From Bathymodiolus brooksi (taxonomy: Eukaryota > Mollusca > Bivalvia > Mytilida > Modiolidae), in contig OY804578.1 in the NCBI GenBank assembly GCA_963680875.1, forward strand, positions 96,625,689 through 96,689,688: a stretch of 64,000 nucleotides of DNA. Reading direction: 5' to 3'. Each line of letters begins with the position of its first letter. The first letter of the stretch is position 1. The position numbers and the translations under genes are program-made. The notes under the pieces were generated by a model, which was not told the DNA's origin, did not search any database, and saw nothing but the letters and a program-made list of their open reading frames with translations. This document shows, one piece after another, positions 62,597 through 64,000 of the stretch.

Positions 62597-64000
62597 AGGT
62601 GTCAAACCACTAATTCACCAATCAGAGCTTGGAACATATACGAAAGTAGTCCCTTTTCAAGAAAAAAGTTCCTTTCACTTTGTAGTATTGTGAAAACTAC
62701 TGAATGGAATGGACTAATCAAAATTGATAATTGAAGTTAAATAAATAGGGATTATTTTGAGCCCAAATTTGATGGATTTAGTTGTATTTTAATACCTCTA
62801 TGGAGGATTTGATGCATGACCTATAAATACTGAATTTTTTGGGGATGACTGAGCTATTTTTAGAGTAGGTGTTTTCCGTAGCATGGCATTTCACTGCAAG
62901 ATTTTAAACATGCCCTGATATTTTGACAGAACGTAGAGGAATCATGTACGTTTCAGAAAATATATGGTCTTGGAAAGGTTAAACTTAAGATAAAATGACC
63001 AGGTAGGCTCGAAAAAACACAAATTTAGTAGAAAACCTTAAAGAAATTAATTAGTGGTTTTACACCGTAAAGACAAAAACGTCAAAACTATCTTTTGTTG
63101 CTATCATGTTCAAATTAGCCTATAAATGTCACAACAGACCCCGAGTGACATTTTTCATACAAAAATATTACAAAATACATTGTGGTGTCAGATTACATGG
63201 TCAAAATGCATGTTATGTAATATTTTGGAATATTGCTCCCAAACACTGGATATACATGGACACCGGGTATTGCAACTCATTTTATTTTAATTTTTGACTT
63301 TATAATTATTGGGAATATGTTATTGAATGTGTTTTTGCAGTAGAAGGGCATATAATATTGAAAATATGGTTGATAATAAGAATTTAACAAATTTCATCAT
63401 GCGGCAGTTTGTCGACTTCAAATATAGGATATGGTGATATCATGATTGGATTTTTTTCAATCCTACACATTTTTACTGGTAAATTTTGATAGTTTCAGTT
63501 AGAATACATGTACAATGTACTTACAAAATAATATAAGGCTATAGAAAGCAGTTTTAATTGAAAATTATGTAGTAAAAACCTGGTAATTTAAGTGATCCCA
63601 GAAAAATTATTTTGACTGCCTAGCATTTTCTACTAATTTTTCAAATTGTCAATTTGAATTTCATGTTTTAGAGTATTATTTGGCTGTAACAGTACATTTG
63701 AACATCCAGCTTACTTAAACAGTGAAAAAAAATGATGTGGAAGCATATATTTATTGAGTTTTGGGGGAAATTATAGTTGTGCACCATCAGAAATTCCAAG
63801 ACTTGAATATCAATAAATCATATTTTTGCAAATTTGATGGAATTAGAAGGAATTTCAACTAAAGATGTATATACAAAAACATATTTTATGTCTTAAACCA
63901 CATAATTTATGGGATAAAAGCATGAATTAACAAAATTAAGAATGATGTGAGCTCATTTTATGGGACGAAAAAAGGGGGGGCTAAATGTAAACATTTCATA
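62597..64000. repeat. Satellite monomer 34 (subfamily G, cut by window end)
   Basis: The first 1,404 bp of a copy. TAGTCCCTT start, CACCGTAAAG, private AAAATATTAC. The array runs out of the window. Confidence 0.97.

Larger units (their letters stand above)
5932..64000. repeat. Satellite array, about 1,717-bp monomer, 33.8 copies, continuing past the window
   Basis: AGGTGTCAAACCACTAATTC recurs every 1,716-1,718 bp from 5932, head to tail, with no interruption. Differences between copies are mostly single bases. The monomer is AT-rich and made of a 469-bp TTAA-flanked module (offsets 2-470) plus a spacer of about 1,248 bp. Recurrent variants define subfamilies. A (copies 2-6): GTTAATC, TTAGAGG, CATTGTTC, ACAAGATAC, AATCGTCAAG. 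B (8, 9): GCCTATTAATG with GTGGAAAAAAA. C (11, 15, 17): GAAAAAGTTTC, CATGCAGCAG, AAATGATTTT. D (12, 16, 18-20): CTGCAATTTTT with GCCTATTAATG. E (21, 22, 25, 28, 33): GCTCGAAAAACAC, TAGCATATAAATG, ACACCAATG. F (23, 26): GAAAAGGTTTC, CTGATTTTTTT, AAAATTTTAC, GTCAACTTC. G (10, 13, 14, 24, 27, 29-32, 34): CACCGTAAAG with GCCTATAAATG. No RNA gene or convincing CDS is present. Confidence 0.99.

Noticed and set aside
5932..64000. CRISPR-type or bacterial repeat array
   Set aside because: The repeats are 1.7 kb with no unique spacers, and the surrounding DNA has eukaryotic splice sites and transposons.

Overview
The window looks like animal nuclear DNA, most likely from a marine invertebrate and plausibly a bivalve mollusc. 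It is AT-rich and gene-poor, with a lone EGF-type exon bounded by splice sites, MITE-like elements starting CAGGGGCGGATCC, and a large satellite array. The species is inferred from general style only. No bacterial, viral or RNA genes were recognised.

Layout. Bases 1-5931 are single-copy or dispersed-repeat DNA. They hold a (TTTCG)n microsatellite (1727-1852) running almost into one phase 1-1 exon for an eight-cysteine EGF-like domain (1862-2002, + strand). Next come a foldback element (arms 2066-2528 and 2730-3001) with a 179-bp MITE nested in its left arm, a second MITE copy in opposite orientation (3264-3444), and a degraded fragment of the family (about 4168-4205). A second foldback element (about 4682-5902) has highly similar inverted arms, a minisatellite in each arm, and a broken coding-like fragment between them.

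Bases 5932-64000 (91% of the window) are one head-to-tail tandem array with a monomer of about 1,717 bp. It contains 33 complete copies and a 34th cut by the window end, so the array continues to the right. Each monomer consists of a 469-bp MITE-like module with inverted ends GGTGT(C/A)AAACCACTAATT, followed by a spacer of about 1,248 bp with no convincing gene. In copy 1 the module is flanked on both sides by TTAA, the target-site duplication of Kolobok and piggyBac elements. The array begins within 1 bp of this module's left end.

The copies are nearly identical and fall into subfamilies with recurrent diagnostic variants. Some are arranged in higher-order units: a 5,151-bp trimer repeated twice (41989-52290), a 3,434-bp dimer repeated twice (29970-36837), and alternating dimers at 54008-64000. 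This pattern fits ongoing unequal exchange or gene conversion. The most notable observation is a satellite whose unit captured a TTAA-type transposon and whose edge is the transposon end.
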